Of a DNA stretch of 64,000 nucleotides, positions 60,832 to 64,000 are shown piece by piece. The notes under the pieces are model-generated. The model saw only the letters and a program-made list of their open reading frames with translations, was not told the DNA's origin and did no database searches. The DNA is from Acanthaster planci (Eukaryota; Echinodermata; Asteroidea; Valvatida; Acanthasteridae). Numbering within the stretch: the stretch's first letter is position 1; the number at the start of each line of letters is the position of its first letter. The position numbers and the translations under genes are program-made. The stretch is taken from the NCBI RefSeq assembly GCF_001949145.1, contig NW_019091422.1:1-64000 (forward strand). The letters are read 5' to 3'.

Positions 60832-62799
60832 GTTGCTTTTAACTTTTTGATGTCAGTTTCAAAATAGAGGCCTAATCGGCGGGGCTCAAGTCCAAGTAAA
60901 CCTTCTATCACCAACTGACAACTCCGCGCCTATATCTATAGCTTTGCAGGGATGGTGCCTGCTCTGTTCTAACCAAACATCTTCACCTCACTCCCAAAAC
61001 TGAAGCTCGCTCACTAAGTCTAGTTTTCCGGAAAGTTCGTAGTATGTCCGAGAGTACAGCGCCGTGAATCACTTTTTAGGAATCCCTCAGAGTTGTCCTC
61101 TCATGCACAAAATGGCGTCAATCAATGGCGGCAATTTACGTCGCACGATTTAACAACGGCCCAGACGTACAAACCTATCTCTAATTTTATGATTAAGGAA
61201 GTTAATTTTTAACTCTGCTTCGAAGTACTATGGGTTAGGCGGTGCCATCCAGCAACGCGCACCCTATGTTTACCTATCGGTTTATTACACGGCACTGTAC
61301 AGTGTGATCCAATGACTGAAGAATGCAACGTCCGGTTAATCATTACCAAGGGTAGCGTCGGGACATTATTGTTATTTATTTTTCAAAGTAGTGTTTATTC
61401 CTTAGACTGTACTTGGACTTTGCAGACTGACAAAATATAATTTGAATATGAACGATATATACATTATGCCATTCAATTTCGATGTGGATTAGGGGAAAGG
61501 CGTGTTTTTTTTTGTTTTGTTTTTTTTTTCCCGACGAGATTTCATGTTGATTAGTCAACCTGCTTGTTTTCACGTTTCTTTGGGCTCAGGCCTCTTTAAT
61601 TGGGAGCACAAGTTGGCAAAACTGCAGCAAATTCGTCTCAGGTCAAAGTACATGTACGTCTGCTGTCGACCTAGTCTGCCCTATGATGTACAACGGTTTG
61701 TAACAACTCCCTCCCCATCATTCCATTTTGGTTAAATCATGTTGCGATCTCTTGTTAGTAAACATCGGAAACAAAATAACTGGGGGTTTGGTTTAGTAAT
61801 TAATACAGTTCATTTTTGTCTCATCTTGCCAAAAATAAACCTCGCTCTAATCTCGATCCTACATGTTTTAGAATTAATATGATTGGGGGGGGTTGGTTGT
61901 TTACCTTGTTTTGTTTCTGAATTTTTACTGGACAGTTCATAAAGGATGAAAAATCTGTTTATATTATCATACGAGAAAGCACAATATGGGCGATTCGCAT
62001 CTGAGAGACGGAATGCATTATTATTTTACAATTTTTTCTGTCGTGTCTGACATCATAAATAAATAAATTTTTGGCTTCACCAGGAGTCAATAGAGGGCGC
62101 CTTTGCAATTTACTGGTGTGCCCGTGGTGCTATAAACTATCCACGTGCGTTCGCTTCGCGCTTGTTGTTGTACGGTGGGTTGACAAATCCGAAGCCAAGT
62201 CGATGAAGTTGCAGTTGTCTGGATTTCCTGTTGTCGTTGAAATAAATTAAAACTTGCTCGGTGAGTGGAAAAATATCTTTGCATAAAGTAAGTTTGTACG
62301 CACCAAGAATATGAAAACCTGCGAAGAGCATCTGTCAATTGTCATGGCATGCAAGGTATAAAACACTTTGCTTAGCAATTATTGCACTAAGTTAGCCGGT
62401 TGACTGATCATGCCCAACATTATTGAAAATAAGCAGATTCTGTCTTATATATATTTGTATGTTATAATGACAATGATACAAACATTGGCCTTGAATTTAA
62501 CTTAAGTGCAGCGGCGTAGCTAGGATTATATTGGGTGGGGGGCAGAAATGGGGCACCAGCATCTTATGGGGGGCACCAGCTTTCAGTGGTGTGGTTTTTG
62601 AGGGCAAGTTTTTGTTAGCCTCGTTCAATATCCATTCGCCCCATTTTTTCAGTGGGAAGGCACCTGGGGGGCACCGAGAATCTATGGGGGAAGAGGATGC
62701 GCCCCCCCGGCCCCCTATGGCTACGCTCCTGCTGAAGCTAGTCTTTTCCGTTCTTGCCAGATATCCTTTTACTTTACAGATTTTTATCCAGTAGTTACA
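60832..62799. other. Intergenic: divergent upstream regions of the GH31 gene and the right-edge gene
   Basis: The GH31 gene reads left and the RG-motif gene reads right, so promoters of both probably lie here. No coding family recognised. Contains a MITE-like element at 62508-62734. Confidence 0.5.
62508..62734. repeat. MITE-like element with GGCGTAGC ends
   Basis: The left edge GCAGCGGCGTAGCTAGG and the reverse complement of the right edge (CAGCAGGAGCGTAGCCATAGG) form imperfect inverted repeats. The interior is G-rich on the plus strand (GGGTGGGGGGCA, ATGGGGGGCACC). This GCAGYGGCGTAGCTAGG end is a common sight in marine invertebrate genomes. Close upstream of the right-edge gene. Confidence 0.6.
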
Positions 62800-64000
62800 A
62801 TGGATTCAAGCAGTGCCGACCAACCAACAAGGCGATGGATCGGTCGGGGACGAGGCGTTCTGGGATTGTCAGTTCAGCAGATATCACAGAAAGAGACCAG
62901 ACCAGGACAACAGGTCAAGAAACATAAATGGAACCTTGAAATGATTGCTGGAATATACCATGGTTAAACCTTGCCGTGTCTATGTGAAGTGGTTGCATAA
63001 ACCATCTCACCGTCTCAATATAACCATTCGTCCATGATACAACACTGGCTATTCGCTTCCCCCAACACTTAGCTTCTCATCCCACCCAGGTATTCCTTGT
63101 TTGAGTCATGCAAAATTTACATAATTGTGAATAAAGAGCCTGTCAGTTGAAAGACTTACAATGTTTGCCTGCAGTAAAAATGTGGCTTGCAGAATGTTAA
63201 AATCTGGTTGAAGGTTATTCGTTCAATCAGGTTTGTCAAATGTCAAGTGTTTCTGTCACATTTATGCATTTTAACAGATGACAGGTTAATCACAAATAAT
63301 GACTTTGCTTTTTATTTTCCACAGGGGAGACTTAACAGCGCTTTAGCTGAAAGCCAGAATTCTAGGCCATCTGACCCTTGTAAGACATCTACCTGGAATC
63401 AACGGCAAGCGATCCGTCCACCAGCCAACCAACACCCAACACCAGACAGGAGAGAATTAGTGAGCAGTAGTGATGATGTCAGGAGTCAAGACAACAATGG
63501 CACAGCAGCGAGATCACTACAAAATAGGATTGGTAAGAGGGAGATCTTAGACTACAGAGCAGGGGGAAAGTGACTTTTTTGTTTGGGTGGCGATTACTTC
63601 GAATAAGATGTTTGCCCCCTTTTTGTACCCCAAGACAGACACGTACCTACCCACAAGTTATCAAGTAATGACATCCCCTACCCACAAGTTATCAAGTAAT
63701 GACATCCCCTACCAACAAGTTATTAAGTAATGACATCCCCTATACAAAAAGCCAAAAGTAGACTTTGAAACCTGAAGCCATTTTAACTGCTTCCATCAAA
63801 ACAATATGGGAGAACAAGAAGCTTTGTTTTGGACCAGATGTTGAATGTAAAAACACCAATAATTCTCAGCCTGTTTGGTTATACATGTATATTATATTTG
63901 CTCCATGGAGTATAAAGCACAGCAGGTCAATTAAAAATAGTAACAAACCTTGCCTTGCAGTTGGTGACAACAAAAGCAAAACCAAGAGGTTACTCGCCAA
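62800..64000 (+). CDS. 5' part of an unidentified RG-motif protein, runs off the right edge
   Basis: Coding pieces 62800-62913, 63325-63532 and 63961-64000+ join in phase across an ACAG|GTCAAG donor, a CCACAG acceptor, an ATTG|GTAAGA donor and a CTTGCAG acceptor. The deduced start is MDSSSADQPTRRWIGRGRGV, then a Ser/Gln/Asn/Pro-rich, probably disordered region. An RGRG box near the N-terminus is the kind of Arg-Gly site that is methylated in PIWI and other RNA-binding proteins, but no domain is reached in this window, so no identity is claimed. A possible acceptor upstream (TTTACAG at about 62780) suggests the ATG lies in a second exon. Confidence 0.55.
63646..63738. repeat. Tandem repeat, 31-bp unit, 3 copies
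   Basis: Three adjacent units, each CCTACC(C/A)ACAAGTTAT(C/T)A followed by AGTAATGACATCC, nearly identical. Intron of the right-edge gene. Confidence 0.93.

Overview
This is animal genomic DNA. Genes are split by GT-AG introns of roughly 0.1 to 7 kb, the sequence is AT-rich, and intergenic and intronic DNA is full of short inverted-repeat elements. The gene set (noelin-like olfactomedin, AUNIP-like, GK5-type glycerol kinase, ectodysplasin-like TNF ligand, trefoil plus GH31 protein) fits an invertebrate deuterostome. An echinoderm is my best guess, but that rests on gene content and general sequence style only, with no diagnostic marker.

Layout. 1-4.6 kb is gene-poor: a ~33-bp minisatellite, a diverged dispersed repeat in two copies, and an orphan exon-like stretch resembling GH3/GHDC proteins. 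4.6-14.0 kb (minus): AP-1 sigma adaptor subunit, 5 exons, with a 7-kb last intron. 15.6-20.3 kb (minus): secreted noelin-like olfactomedin protein, 6 exons. 21.4-23.7 kb (minus): AUNIP-like protein with a PCNA-interacting (PIP) box, 3 exons. 25.1-32.5 kb (plus): glycerol kinase 5, 17 exons, head-to-head with the AUNIP-like gene. 35.2-48.4 kb (minus): ectodysplasin-like type II membrane ligand with furin-type stretch, collagen repeats and a C-terminal TNF domain, 10 coding exons found, one only 29 nt. 51.4-60.8 kb (minus): 947-residue membrane-anchored trefoil plus GH31 protein of the lysosomal alpha-glucosidase / maltase-glucoamylase family, 23 exons. 62.8 kb to the right edge (plus): first coding exons of an unidentified RG-motif protein.

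Most notable result. All 23 exons of the GH31 gene join in phase into a full-length protein, yet the catalytic residues are gone: the nucleophile Asp is Thr, the acid/base Asp is Arg, and two sugar-binding positions (Asp, His) are Gly and Tyr. It therefore reads as an intact pseudoenzyme on a membrane anchor, not a decayed gene. The architecture recalls the SLC3 proteins (rBAT, 4F2hc), which are glycosidase-fold, type II membrane proteins without enzyme activity; a similar non-enzymatic job here is inference.

The genes are not an operon or pathway. They are independent animal genes that happen to be neighbours; the only arrangement suggesting shared control is the divergent AUNIP/GK5 pair. 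Exon coordinates were worked out by hand from splice signals, reading-phase continuity and family similarity, so single boundaries may be off by a few bases unless phase agreement is stated.
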